The notes under the pieces were generated by a model, which searched no databases, had not been told where the DNA came from, and worked only from the letters and a program-made list of their open reading frames with translations. DNA of 64,000 bases from Anaeromassilibacillus sp001305115 (GTDB taxonomy: Bacteria > Bacillota > Clostridia > Oscillospirales > Acutalibacteraceae): contig AP031437.1 of assembly GCA_042854365.1 (NCBI GenBank), positions 868,001 to 932,000 on the forward strand. The letters run 5' to 3'. Positions 32,455-42,173 of the stretch are shown in pieces (position 1 is the first letter of the stretch; each line of letters starts with the position of its first letter). The position numbers and the translations under genes are program-made.

Positions 32455-35400
32455 TTGAAAAAAAGGTGGGTAGCTTTTTTACTGGCATTCTGCATGGCGT
32501 TTACGGGCTCGATCAGCAATTTGGCGTTTGCTTCTGAGGAACAAGCACTGGGATATGCGCCAGAAACATCTGGCCAGGACGCCATTTTAGATGCATCGGA
32601 AGTAGAACTGACGGTCAGCCAAGAGGGGGCGTATCCGGTCAACCTTACAACGGAAGGAAATTTGGATTGGTTGTATTTCAACTCTACGGACGCGCAGTCT
32701 TACGAGCAGAAATATCATGCGGATGAAATTAGCAATGTTGTGGTATCCGGAAATACCAATGGACTTACGGGCGATAAATTTGCAGAATTCTGTTTTACCG
32801 ATGGAACGCAAACTTCCAGCAACAGTGCCACCTATCAGCAGGAGAAATGCGGCCTTATTTTTGAAGGGGTTGATAGTGGAATTGCGTTCGATATTGCTGG
32901 AAGCACGGAGCCTCGCACAATCAAGATTTATACAGGGGCATATGCTGCTACTGTAAAGACTGAAATCCGATTGAATGAAGAGGAAGCCCCCATAAAGACA
33001 CTGCAACAGACTGTTTCTGCTTCCAGAGGAAATATTTTAACCCTTCGGACACAGACAGTGAGCGATGACGATGTTTTACATATTAAGATTTCTATTACGG
33101 ATGTAACCGACCCGACCTATGGAAGCATGAGTCTCCATGCTGTTACAGTTTATGGATCGATTTCCAGCGAACTGCCGGACGAACCGGTTACTTACATCTC
33201 CGAAGATATTCCCCAGCAGACGACACAAACCGTTAACCTGACGAGCGAGGGGAACTTGGATTGGGCCTACTTTGATGCAGAAGATATTCACAATTATGAA
33301 TATAAAAACCTTCAGGAGACCTATGTTGACAGTTTTATTCAAAATGTTTCTGCTTTGGGGACAACCAGTGGTATTACAGGGGATCGGTTTGCAGAGTTCC
33401 ACTTTATGGATGGTATGAACCGTGAGAATAACACCAGTTCCTATGCATCGGAAAAGCGTGGAATTATCATGCAACATGTGGGAAATGGTTTGACTTTTGA
33501 TGTAGACAGCAGCACCACACTTCGTACATTAAAACTGTATACTGGGGCTTATCAAGCAACAGTAAAAACCGAGATTCGCCTGAACGACGAAGAGACTCCG
33601 TTAGCGACCATTGTACGGACTTCTGGGGAAACCACTGGGAACATTCTGACAGTAAATTTCTATTCAGAGAATGAAGAGGATGTTTATCATTTCCGCGTGG
33701 AGATTACAGATGTAACCGATCCGACATATGGAAGTGTAAGTGTCCATGCAATTACCTTGCATGACAACAATCCGCCGGTTGTCATTCCTCCCGATCACAG
33801 TGGGGAATCCTTTCAAGATGAATCCACGGGTGTCCTTTTAGATCATGCTCGCGGAACCATGAATGATCTGCAATTCCAGAACGACGCCGGTGAATGGATT
33901 GAGGTTCCTTTCCGCACGGGCGGTTTTGCAGGACCCACCTGGCAGTGGAATGGCAATGCAGTACGGCTGAAAAAGACAGCGGAAAATGAACATTGTTATA
34001 CAGGAACCAAGGATGGCGTAGAGTTTGGCATCTCCTATAGCTTGCTGGATGATGGTATCCTTCAGATTCAAGCAACGCTTCATAACACCAACGATCAAAC
34101 GGTAACCCCCGATCGGGCGAGCATCAATCTGGGCATTGATACCTATATGAAGGATACCTACGAAAGTTACCGTAATTTGTTCTTCCCGACTTTGTTGCGT
34201 TGTGAGAAGACCCATCTGTGGGGTTATCTGGAAAGCCCGGAACAGAATGTTGTATCGATTGTAGCAGATGCACCGGTTTCTTCTTATCGGCTGAGTTACG
34301 AGAGTGGAGCGCATCGAATCAATGGCGTTGTCCTGGATTTGATGCAAAAGGATGAAACTTTGCCCGAGCGTCATCCACGGGACAATTCCTCCTTGGAAAC
34401 AGATGAAACCAGAATTTGGAACATCCGGTTGAAATTAAGCAACAGTGTGCAAGACGTCAAAGAGGATGTCACAGAGATGCTCAATGCCCCTTCGATTGAC
34501 ATAGATCAATACACATTGGGAGAGGGAGAAACTGCAAATATATCGGTTTTTGCAGGGCAGCCGGTATCTCAAATGCGTGTATTTGCGCCGGATGGCTCAG
34601 AATTGGCGCCGATTTCCTTACAACAGGCTAAGGACAACCGGTATGTCGGGAGCTTCACGCCGGAAGATGGAGAGGGCGTATATACCCTGCGGGTGGACTC
34701 CAATGGCTATAAAGCAGAGGCAATGGTCACGTTGCGAAAGCCGTGGTCTTGGTATATGGAAAAGGCAAAGGAGGCCGCGCTCAGCCACCCGGCCAAAGCT
34801 GCGGATTGCTGCGAATCCTGGTATGGCTTGTATAGCACATATTTGGGAATGAAATACTTCCCAGATGAAGAAAAGGATAGCCAAATCGATCAGAAATTCC
34901 AGGAAATCTACGGAATCATCGACTACAATGAGGAAGGAATTCCGCAGAATAATCCGACAAGAATTCAGAATCACAGTACAACAGTCGGAATTTTAGTCGA
35001 TAAGTATCAGGCAGGTGGAACGATTGAGGATCTGCAAAAGGCGATTAAGATTGCAGATTATTTGATTAGCCGCCAGGACCCGCAGACAGGCGCCTATCAG
35101 GGACCAAGCGGAGATTATACCTCTGTCATCTATCCGGCAAAGTCCATTATGGAATTGATGGAAGTAGAAGCCGAGATGATTGCCGCTGGAAATGATGAGG
35201 AGGATTGGCAGGCCTGTTATGACCGTCAATACGAATCCGTCAAAAAGGCGATGGATAATTTGGTTGAACTTCATGGAGATCTTCATACAGAAGGACAATT
35301 GACTTTTGAGGATGGAGCCTTCTCCTGTTCTGCGACACAGCTGTCTCAGTTTGCTTTGCTGCATCCAGAAGGCTCTGCGGAACGAGAGAAATATCAAGCC

Positions 35401-37647
35401 AGCGCATTGGAATACCTGAACAAACATCAGGCACTGGAACAGGAGATTATCCCGGACTCTCGGATGAACGGTGGTTCCCTGCGTTTCTGGGAAGCACAGT
35501 ACGATGTGCTCTTGACAGCCGATCCGAATAATATGATGAACTCTCCTCATGGATGGACTGCATGGAACATCTACGGGCTGTTTAATATGTATCAATTGAC
35601 TGGAGATCCATATTATCTGGAAAAGGGAATGAACGCGATGGGTTCCTGCGTGCAGTTGATGGGCTTTGATGGGAATCTGAATTGGGCGTTTATCGCAGAT
35701 CCGTATATCGAGGGTAGCCTGTTTGTCCAAATAGAAAATGATTCTTCTCTTTATGGGCAGGGAACTCGGAAGGATGTTACGCTGGGAGAATCTTATGTCG
35801 ATATGATCAGCGATTGGTGGAAAGCTCCACCGGACACAAACGTTGGCGGTTATTATGGTCAAGGTGGCGCTTGTGATAATGACGTACATGAAATTTTCAA
35901 AGCCATGGAAGAGACCGTTTTGACAAAGGCGTATGTCGTTGAACAGCAGGATGGTTCGATAGAGGCATACAATTGTACAGCAGAAAAGGATTCCAATGGC
36001 ATTTTAAATATTGTGACGAATGAAGAGGAATTAATCGATCAGATCAGCTTGAACCTGCAGGAAGAAACCACATATCAGGTGACCTTCACCGAAAGTGGTA
36101 AGACCGTTTCTGGAACAGCCAAGAGTGGTATGCAATGGGTTACACCGGATTCTGTTCCCGCGGAGCCGCAGCTGTTGACCGTACAGTGGAGCAGCAATGC
36201 AGCGGTGGAAGTGGAAGGGAATGCAGATGTGGTGATCTCCACGGATGCGATCTACGGCGCGAAAGTGATGCCGGGCGAAGATCTGACCTTTACCTTCACC
36301 CCAACCGACGGCGCGTTTGCCAGTGCACAGCTCAACGGGGAGGACATCCCGTTTGAACCAAACGGCTTTGCGTACACTTACACGATGCCGAATGAGAGCG
36401 CGAGCCTGCGCTTTACCTTTACGAAGGTGGACAAGGACATCTTGAAGATTGTCCTGGATGAGGCGAACAACGTAACGCAGGAGGACATCGACCGCCTGGT
36501 ACCGGAAGTGCGGGAACTCTTTGTGAATGCCCGGACTAACGCGCAGGAGGTCTACGACGATCCAGCCGCAACTCAGGAGGAGGTCAACAAGGCTTGGAGC
36601 GAGCTGCTGGAAGCGATGCACCTGTTGGAATTCGAGGAAGGCGACAAGGAAGTGCTGCTGCCGTTGATTGAAATCGCAGAGCAGTTGGCGGAGAAACTGG
36701 ATGCATTCAAGCCGAGCAGCACGGAGGGCTTCGAGGAAGCGCTGAGTGAGGCAAAGGACGTCTATGCGGAAGAGAACCCGCTGAAGGCGGAAGTGGACAA
36801 GGCATATGAGAACTTGCAGAAGGCGATTGAAAATCTGAAATACCGTGCAGACCTGTCGGCGCTCCAGACCGTGGTGGATGAAGCGAATAGCCTGGATATG
36901 GACAGTTATATCCAGGACGAGGCGTTCCAGACCTTTAATGGAGTGCTGGAAGATGCAGAGACGATGCTTGGGAATCCGGAAGCTGGACAGGAAGAAGTGG
37001 ATGCAATGGCGCAGAAGCTTGCGGAAACAATGGCATCCCTGCGGAAGATCCCAAGCAGAGAAGAATTGCAGAAGCTCATCGAAGAGACAGAAGCGATCGA
37101 CTTGAACGGCTATACGGACCGTAGTGTGGCAAACCTGGAGGCGGCGCTACAGGTAGCAAAGGCAGTCGCCGGGGATGAAACCGCAGACAACCAGACAATC
37201 GCAAAGGTATATATGAACCTGGAAGCAGCTGTAGCAAGTTTGGAGAAGGCGGAAACGCCGAAGCCCAACCCGAAGCCGGACAACAAGGGAGGAAAGGGAA
37301 GCAGTTCTGTGAATGCCTCCAACTCCTATGGGGCGGCAGGCGTCGTTTCTGCGGCACAGAACGTCTCGACCCAGAAGGCGCATGTGGTGAGTGACACGAC
37401 AGTGAACTTCACGCTCAAGAGAGGCAGCGCATACTGTTTCAAGATGACGGTGGTAAATGGAAACAACCAGACGCCGAGCTTTACGGTAGGCAACGGCAGC
37501 GTTCTCAAGACGCAGTTTGTGGCGAAGGTTGGAAACGATTACTACTACAGAGTCTATGCAACCGGCACACCGGGCCAGAGCACGGGCGTCTACACGACAC
37601 TGCCGGGACAGAATGCGGTGAAACACTGCACAGTGACCATTGGTTGA
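32455..37647 (+). CDS. Giant secreted modular protein, probable carbohydrate-active enzyme
   Basis: 1730 residues. The signal peptide (RWVAFLLAFCMAFTGSISNL) follows TTG 32455, which has AAAGGA 8 nt upstream; an ATG at 32446 is an alternative. Two copies of a roughly 165-residue beta-rich domain come first (each with EGNLDW.YF, TGD.FAEF, KTEIRLN and ITDVTDPTYGS), probably carbohydrate-binding. A beta-domain follows (about 390-690). An alpha-helical toroid-like part comes next (about 700-1150; NHSTTVGILVDKYQ, PHGWTAWNIYGLFNMYQLTG), resembling six-hairpin glycosidases, and then FIVAR-like helical repeats (about 1310-1600). Last come a Lys/Pro/Gly linker and an 80-residue C-terminal module shared with the GH3 protein. 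No LPXTG was seen. Enzyme activity is inference; the catalytic residues were not identified. Confidence 0.75.
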   Translation: MKKRWVAFLLAFCMAFTGSISNLAFASEEQALGYAPETSGQDAILDASEVELTVSQEGAYPVNLTTEGNLDWLYFNSTDAQSYEQKYHADEISNVVVSGNTNGLTGDKFAEFCFTDGTQTSSNSATYQQEKCGLIFEGVDSGIAFDIAGSTEPRTIKIYTGAYAATVKTEIRLNEEEAPIKTLQQTVSASRGNILTLRTQTVSDDDVLHIKISITDVTDPTYGSMSLHAVTVYGSISSELPDEPVTYISEDIPQQTTQTVNLTSEGNLDWAYFDAEDIHNYEYKNLQETYVDSFIQNVSALGTTSGITGDRFAEFHFMDGMNRENNTSSYASEKRGIIMQHVGNGLTFDVDSSTTLRTLKLYTGAYQATVKTEIRLNDEETPLATIVRTSGETTGNILTVNFYSENEEDVYHFRVEITDVTDPTYGSVSVHAITLHDNNPPVVIPPDHSGESFQDESTGVLLDHARGTMNDLQFQNDAGEWIEVPFRTGGFAGPTWQWNGNAVRLKKTAENEHCYTGTKDGVEFGISYSLLDDGILQIQATLHNTNDQTVTPDRASINLGIDTYMKDTYESYRNLFFPTLLRCEKTHLWGYLESPEQNVVSIVADAPVSSYRLSYESGAHRINGVVLDLMQKDETLPERHPRDNSSLETDETRIWNIRLKLSNSVQDVKEDVTEMLNAPSIDIDQYTLGEGETANISVFAGQPVSQMRVFAPDGSELAPISLQQAKDNRYVGSFTPEDGEGVYTLRVDSNGYKAEAMVTLRKPWSWYMEKAKEAALSHPAKAADCCESWYGLYSTYLGMKYFPDEEKDSQIDQKFQEIYGIIDYNEEGIPQNNPTRIQNHSTTVGILVDKYQAGGTIEDLQKAIKIADYLISRQDPQTGAYQGPSGDYTSVIYPAKSIMELMEVEAEMIAAGNDEEDWQACYDRQYESVKKAMDNLVELHGDLHTEGQLTFEDGAFSCSATQLSQFALLHPEGSAEREKYQASALEYLNKHQALEQEIIPDSRMNGGSLRFWEAQYDVLLTADPNNMMNSPHGWTAWNIYGLFNMYQLTGDPYYLEKGMNAMGSCVQLMGFDGNLNWAFIADPYIEGSLFVQIENDSSLYGQGTRKDVTLGESYVDMISDWWKAPPDTNVGGYYGQGGACDNDVHEIFKAMEETVLTKAYVVEQQDGSIEAYNCTAEKDSNGILNIVTNEEELIDQISLNLQEETTYQVTFTESGKTVSGTAKSGMQWVTPDSVPAEPQLLTVQWSSNAAVEVEGNADVVISTDAIYGAKVMPGEDLTFTFTPTDGAFASAQLNGEDIPFEPNGFAYTYTMPNESASLRFTFTKVDKDILKIVLDEANNVTQEDIDRLVPEVRELFVNARTNAQEVYDDPAATQEEVNKAWSELLEAMHLLEFEEGDKEVLLPLIEIAEQLAEKLDAFKPSSTEGFEEALSEAKDVYAEENPLKAEVDKAYENLQKAIENLKYRADLSALQTVVDEANSLDMDSYIQDEAFQTFNGVLEDAETMLGNPEAGQEEVDAMAQKLAETMASLRKIPSREELQKLIEETEAIDLNGYTDRSVANLEAALQVAKAVAGDETADNQTIAKVYMNLEAAVASLEKAETPKPNPKPDNKGGKGSSSVNASNSYGAAGVVSAAQNVSTQKAHVVSDTTVNFTLKRGSAYCFKMTVVNGNNQTPSFTVGNGSVLKTQFVAKVGNDYYYRVYATGTPGQSTGVYTTLPGQNAVKHCTVTIG

Positions 37648-38990
37648 ATGCCGGATACCAGCGAAGGGCATAAGCCATTCGATCCAGCAACCACTGATGG
37701 AAGAGAGCCTGCGTAGAAAACGCCGTAGGCGCGAAAGGCGCTGTGCGTCCACCGGGTTAGAGCATAGGTGTCTACACGATTCTGCCGGGGCAGAAAAGCA
37801 GTCAAACACTGCACAGTTACAATCGGCTGAGTACCAAATCTGTTCTGAACAACGAGAAGGTAAACTACATCCGATCGAATCCAGTAACCAATAGTAAAGA
37901 GTTTCGTAGGCAATACCCTAGGCACGAAAGACGTTGTGCGTCCACCGTGCTAGAATACAGGCGTCTACACGACCCTGCCGGGGCAGAATACGGTGAAACA
38001 CTGTATGGTGATGGTAGCTATGAGGCTTCGGAAAGAAAAAAGAATATGGAATATCTCTGACAGATAGCTTTTCTACATGTAAATATAAACGTATATTCTA
38101 ATCGCATGTAGATGATTTGTCTCTCATGAGAGCGAATACATAGGAAAGCCAAAGAAGAGATATTCCACCCATATGACCCAGCAGGGGAGTTCGCAAACGA
38201 GAATGCGAATAACCCCTGCTGGGTCACACTTTTCATAGGTATGGGAATGTATTGTACGACGTTGTTACTGTGTAGTAACAGCTGGACGGATGTGGGGGAT
38301 CTTTTAGGGATGGCATAAAAGCTATTTCCACCGGAGAAATCCGGCAATAATCCATGAATACCGGAATCATCTTTGGGAAAGAGTGAAAGAAATCTGTAAC
38401 TAATCAAGTACCCGGCGATTGGTGGCATGAAACTCCTGTAGAGAAACGCCATAGGCGCGAAGACGTTGAATGTCCGGCGTTGATAGGCGAACATCGGAAG
38501 CGTGTTTTGGAAAGAATGAAAGTGGCTGCTATCTAAAATGAAGTCCCCGGTAACCGATAACAGGGAATTTCTATAAGACGAAGAAGACGCGATGAGTATT
38601 CCAGACCAGAGTACGGGTGTCTACACAAGTCATTGTGTAGTAGTAATTGGACGAATGTGGATAAACTTTCGGGGATGGTATAAAGTTTGTTTCCACCGAG
38701 GTAATCCGGCAATAATCGATAAATACCAGAATCGCGTTGTACAAAGAGTGAAAGAAACCTGTAACTAGGCAAGTACTCGATGGTCGGTGGCAGGGAAACG
38801 CCATAGGTGTAAAGGTGCCGAATGTCCGGCGTTGATAGGCGAACATCGGAATCGTGTTACGGAAAGAGTGGAAGTAACTGGTATCCAAATGAAACACTTA
38901 ACAACCAATAGCGGGAATTTCCGTGGGGGACGCTGAAGGTATGAAGGGAGCTGTGTGATGGGAGACCATTGTCGGAATACCAGAAATTTT
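37648..38990 (+). repeat. Decayed tandem copies of the 3' end of the C-terminal module
   Basis: After the stop codon, sequence matching the coding stretch GTCTACACGA-CTGCCGGGG-CAGAA-AAACACTG recurs at about 37768-37830 and 37961-38020 with spacing of 180-195 bp, and in part at 38609-38660. Two further units of about 354 bp follow: AACGCCATAGG with TGAATGTCCGGCGTTGATAGG near 38442-38495 and again near 38796-38852. All copies carry stops and indels. They look like relics of repeated duplication of this gene end. Confidence 0.7.
38174..38233 (+). terminator. Strong hairpin terminator inside the repeat region
   Basis: TGACCCAGCAGGGG pairs with CCCCTGCTGGGTCA, with an inner TTCGC/GCGAA stem, then a T-rich run. 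It probably ends transcripts of the giant gene. Confidence 0.8.
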
Positions 38991-39643
38991 AAATGATGTA
39001 ATGGTAGACCAATCCGACCAAGAATCTGACAGCCAATGACAGAGAGTCTTTGTAAATATTTCTCGTTAGCAATTGGGCTGTCAAACGTTTAGAACCGTAC
39101 TCATTTCATCAAAAACAGGGCAAATCCTTTTAAATTTCATAAAATACGGACATGAAGAAAATAGTGCCAAGGGAATTTACTTTATTCTGGATTTCCTATA
39201 AAATCGAATGAGGGAATCAGAATATGTATTATATGCATTTACAGCAGGATAGCATGTGTAAAGCATATAATGTAGGGATGAATCATGTCTGCACTAAAAT
39301 GATAGGAATGGAGTTATTTCAGGAGTTTATGAGAAGGAAAGAATTGGATATATGTAAATGATGTTATACATGTAAGATAGAAAGCTTCTACGCAATGTTC
39401 AGGAATGTCCTCCGTAAAATGAAAGATTGTGAATTCAATTTAGCGGTATCCTTTTAGAAAACAATCGTGTATATCGCTTTAAGTGTTGCGTAGAGAGCCT
39501 GTTCACATTACTGGCTTCCCGTCTAGGATTTCAGCTCTTTGCTGTTTCCCTGCCGTTTCGTTTGATTCGTAAAGAAGGGGACGATTTATCTAGGAACCTT
39601 TTCCAAAATGGTTATATGCGGCATGATTCCCACAGGAGAAATG
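38991..39643. other. Intergenic stretch without recognisable features
   Basis: AT-rich, with no sustained coding frame, no RNA gene and no strong hairpin seen. Confidence 0.6.
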
Positions 39644-39672
39644 TTGTTATTTTTTAGGGAATGCGATATAAT
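39644..39672 (+). promoter_or_regulatory. Sigma-A promoter for xpaC-telA
   Basis: TTGTTA and TATAAT with 17-bp spacing, about 50 bases before the xpaC start. Confidence 0.75.
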
Positions 39673-39720
39673 GAAACCGGTTTTATTTTGGGGATATCCC
39701 CTGGTGTGGAGGAACACCGC

Positions 39721-40869
39721 ATGATTGATAAAGATTTTTTTGATCATTTAGAGGAACAGATTCATCAAACGGTTCAGGATGCTTTGAATCTGAAAGAAAC
39801 CGTTGTTCATACGGTGAGGGAAAATGTAAACGTTCAAAAAGGACCGGTACCGCCAACCAAATCGGTTCCCCAAAAACGGTATGCATATCCGGTCCGGCCA
39901 GTCCGTGTCATGAAGGACCAGATACGAATCCGTAAGGCCCCTTCCGGCTCAGTAGCAGGGATCATTATGGAGATTATCGGATTGGTTGGCGCAATTTCTA
40001 CGGGGCTGGCGTTTATTCTTTTGGCACTGATTTCCGTATTATTTGGCATGCCTTGGACTGCTTTTGCAATTTCTAGTTTTGTTATTGTTCCGTTGTGCGT
40101 AGGCTTTTCGGCACTGGCAATCTGTGGAGTGCGCCAGGTGCGTCGAAAGAGGCGTTTTCAAAGATATCAGGCCCAGTTAAACGGCGGCACATTTTGTTCT
40201 TTAAAACTCCTGGCGTCGGCTGTAGACGAGTCAAAGTCCTTTGTTGTACACGATTTGCGTAAGATGATTCGGGATGGTTTGTTCCCGCAAGGGCATATTG
40301 ATGAGCAAGAAACCTGTTTCATCGCGACGGATGAGACGTATCGCCAGTATTTACAGGCGCAGGAGAGCGCCCGTCGCCGGCAAGAAGAGGAGCAAAGAAG
40401 AAAAGTGTCCAGTCCGGACGGACCTACAGAGTTGGAAAAAGTGATTGCGGAAGGGCGTGATTATCTTTGGCAGATTCGCGAAGAGAATCACGCGATATTC
40501 GAAGACGTGTTTTCGCAAAAGCTATCCCGACTAGATGCAGTATCCACGAAAATCTTTAACCATGTAGAGGCACATCCCAAAAAACTTCCAGGCATTCGCA
40601 AATTTATGCAGTATTATTTGCCTATTACCTTAAAATTGGTGAAAGCTTATCGGGAATTTGGAGAACAGTCCATCCAAGGAGAGAACATTACCCGGGTAAA
40701 GACGGAAATTCGCGATACATTGGATACGATCAATATTGCCTTTGAAAATCTTTTGGACAGCCTGTTCCAAGATGATGCACTGGATATTTCTACAGACATC
40801 TCTGTATTGGAGACGATGCTTGCACAGGAGGGGCTGACTGGGGATACGTTTCATCAGAAGAAACCGTAA
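39721..40869 (+). CDS. xpaC: XpaC family protein (5-bromo-4-chloroindolyl phosphate hydrolysis protein)
   Basis: 382 residues. A basic N-terminal third contains two adjacent membrane helices (about 80-135, IIMEIIGLVGAISTGLAFIL). The C-terminal half is the XpaC domain (RDYLWQIREENHAIFEDVFS, FMQYYLPITLKLVKAYREFG). ATG 39721 with GGAGG 8 nt upstream is preferred to an earlier ATG at 39661. XpaC is nearly always paired with TelA, as here 21 bases downstream. The biochemical role is unproven; envelope stress is a common suggestion. Confidence 0.9.
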   Translation: MIDKDFFDHLEEQIHQTVQDALNLKETVVHTVRENVNVQKGPVPPTKSVPQKRYAYPVRPVRVMKDQIRIRKAPSGSVAGIIMEIIGLVGAISTGLAFILLALISVLFGMPWTAFAISSFVIVPLCVGFSALAICGVRQVRRKRRFQRYQAQLNGGTFCSLKLLASAVDESKSFVVHDLRKMIRDGLFPQGHIDEQETCFIATDETYRQYLQAQESARRRQEEEQRRKVSSPDGPTELEKVIAEGRDYLWQIREENHAIFEDVFSQKLSRLDAVSTKIFNHVEAHPKKLPGIRKFMQYYLPITLKLVKAYREFGEQSIQGENITRVKTEIRDTLDTINIAFENLLDSLFQDDALDISTDISVLETMLAQEGLTGDTFHQKKP

Positions 40870-40890
40870 ATTCGATTGGAGGTACTTGTT

Positions 40891-42036
40891 ATGGACGAGA
40901 CTTTTCAGGAGCAGCCCATGTTGACCCTCGAGCCGTTTGCAGATGAACAGCCTGCTTCCATCGAGAAGGTACAGCCTGTGCAGACATCTACAGAAACGCC
41001 AATATTCGATGAGCGTAGCTTAACGCCGGAAGAACGCCGGATGGTGGACGATTTTGCGGCCAAAATTCAATTGAGCAATTCCAATATGATCTTGCAGTAT
41101 GGTGCAGGCGCACAGAAAAAGATGGCAGACTTTTCAGAGGATGCGTTGAGCAACATTCGTACAAAAGACCTTGGCGCAGTAGGAGAGATGCTTTCCAGTG
41201 TTGTTACAGAATTAAAAAGCTTCGATGTAGAGGAAGAGGAGAAGGGATTCTTTGGCTTTTTCAAACGGAGTGCAAATAAAATGACAGCCTTGAAGGCCAA
41301 GTATGATAAAGTGGAGGCCAATGTCGAAAAGATTTGTGCGGTGTTGGAACGACATCAGGTGCAATTGCTCAAGGATGTTGCGATGATGGACAAGATGTAT
41401 GAAATGAACAAGGTTTATTTCAAGGAATTGTCCATGTATATTTTGGCAGGCAAAAAGAAACTTACGCAGGTTCAGCAGGAAGAACTGCCTCTCCTGGTGG
41501 AGAAAGCAAAACAAACCGGCCTGCCGGAAGACGCCCAGGCAGCCAATGATCTTGCTTCTCTTTGTAACCGCTTTGATAAGAAGTTGCACGACTTGGAACT
41601 CACCCGAATGATATCCATCCAAATGGCGCCAGAGATTCGGTTGGTGCAGAGCAATGATACCCAGATGTCGGAGAAGATTCAGTCCACGTTGGTCAACACG
41701 ATTCCGCTTTGGAAAAGTCAAATGGCGTTGGCATTGGGAATTGCACATTCTCAACAGGCGGCGCAAGCACAGCGCGAGGTAACCGATATGACAAACGAGC
41801 TGCTTCGCCGGAATGCCGCGACACTTAAAATGGCGACGGTCGAAACGGCAAAAGAGACGGAACGTGGGATTGTGGATATGGCAACGCTGCGCGAAACCAA
41901 CCAAAGTTTAATTTCTACATTGGACGAGGTCATGCAGATTCAGACGGAAGGCCGCCAAAAACGCCGTGAAGCGGAGATGGAGTTGAGCCGTTTGGAGGAT
42001 GAACTCAAACAAAAGCTACTGGAAATACACGGTTAA
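40891..42036 (+). CDS. telA: TelA family toxic anion resistance protein
   Basis: 381 residues, mostly helical and soluble. The TelA domain covers about 60-375 (MILQYGAGAQKKMADFSEDA, GFFGFFKRSANKM, MYEMNKVYFKELSMYILAGK). ATG 40891 follows GGAGG with 8-nt spacing. It forms an operon with xpaC and ends at a terminator. The family was named from tellurite resistance; the real job in anaerobes is unclear. Confidence 0.93.
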   Translation: MDETFQEQPMLTLEPFADEQPASIEKVQPVQTSTETPIFDERSLTPEERRMVDDFAAKIQLSNSNMILQYGAGAQKKMADFSEDALSNIRTKDLGAVGEMLSSVVTELKSFDVEEEEKGFFGFFKRSANKMTALKAKYDKVEANVEKICAVLERHQVQLLKDVAMMDKMYEMNKVYFKELSMYILAGKKKLTQVQQEELPLLVEKAKQTGLPEDAQAANDLASLCNRFDKKLHDLELTRMISIQMAPEIRLVQSNDTQMSEKIQSTLVNTIPLWKSQMALALGIAHSQQAAQAQREVTDMTNELLRRNAATLKMATVETAKETERGIVDMATLRETNQSLISTLDEVMQIQTEGRQKRREAEMELSRLEDELKQKLLEIHG

Positions 42037-42045
42037 CCAAAGAGT

Positions 42046-42083
42046 AAAGCCGCTTCGGCATGGAAATGCCGGGCGGCTTTTTT
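42046..42083 (+). terminator. Terminator after telA
   Basis: AAAGCCGC/GCGGCTTT outer stem with an inner GGCAT/ATGCC stem and a TTTTT tail. Confidence 0.85.
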
Positions 42084-42173
42084 AGAAAATATTGGTATTA
42101 CAAAATGAATACTGGATTTTTAAAGGGGTGCGCTTTATAATTAGAATAGAACGTTTGATTGGAGATGGAACGC

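Noticed and set aside
37648..38990. Repeats as silent cassettes for antigenic variation
   Set aside because: The copies are too diverged and full of indels to donate working coding sequence.
42100..42173. Possible LexA/SOS box before dinB (GAAC and GTTTG nearby)
   Set aside because: The two halves lack the four-base gap of the Firmicutes LexA operator.
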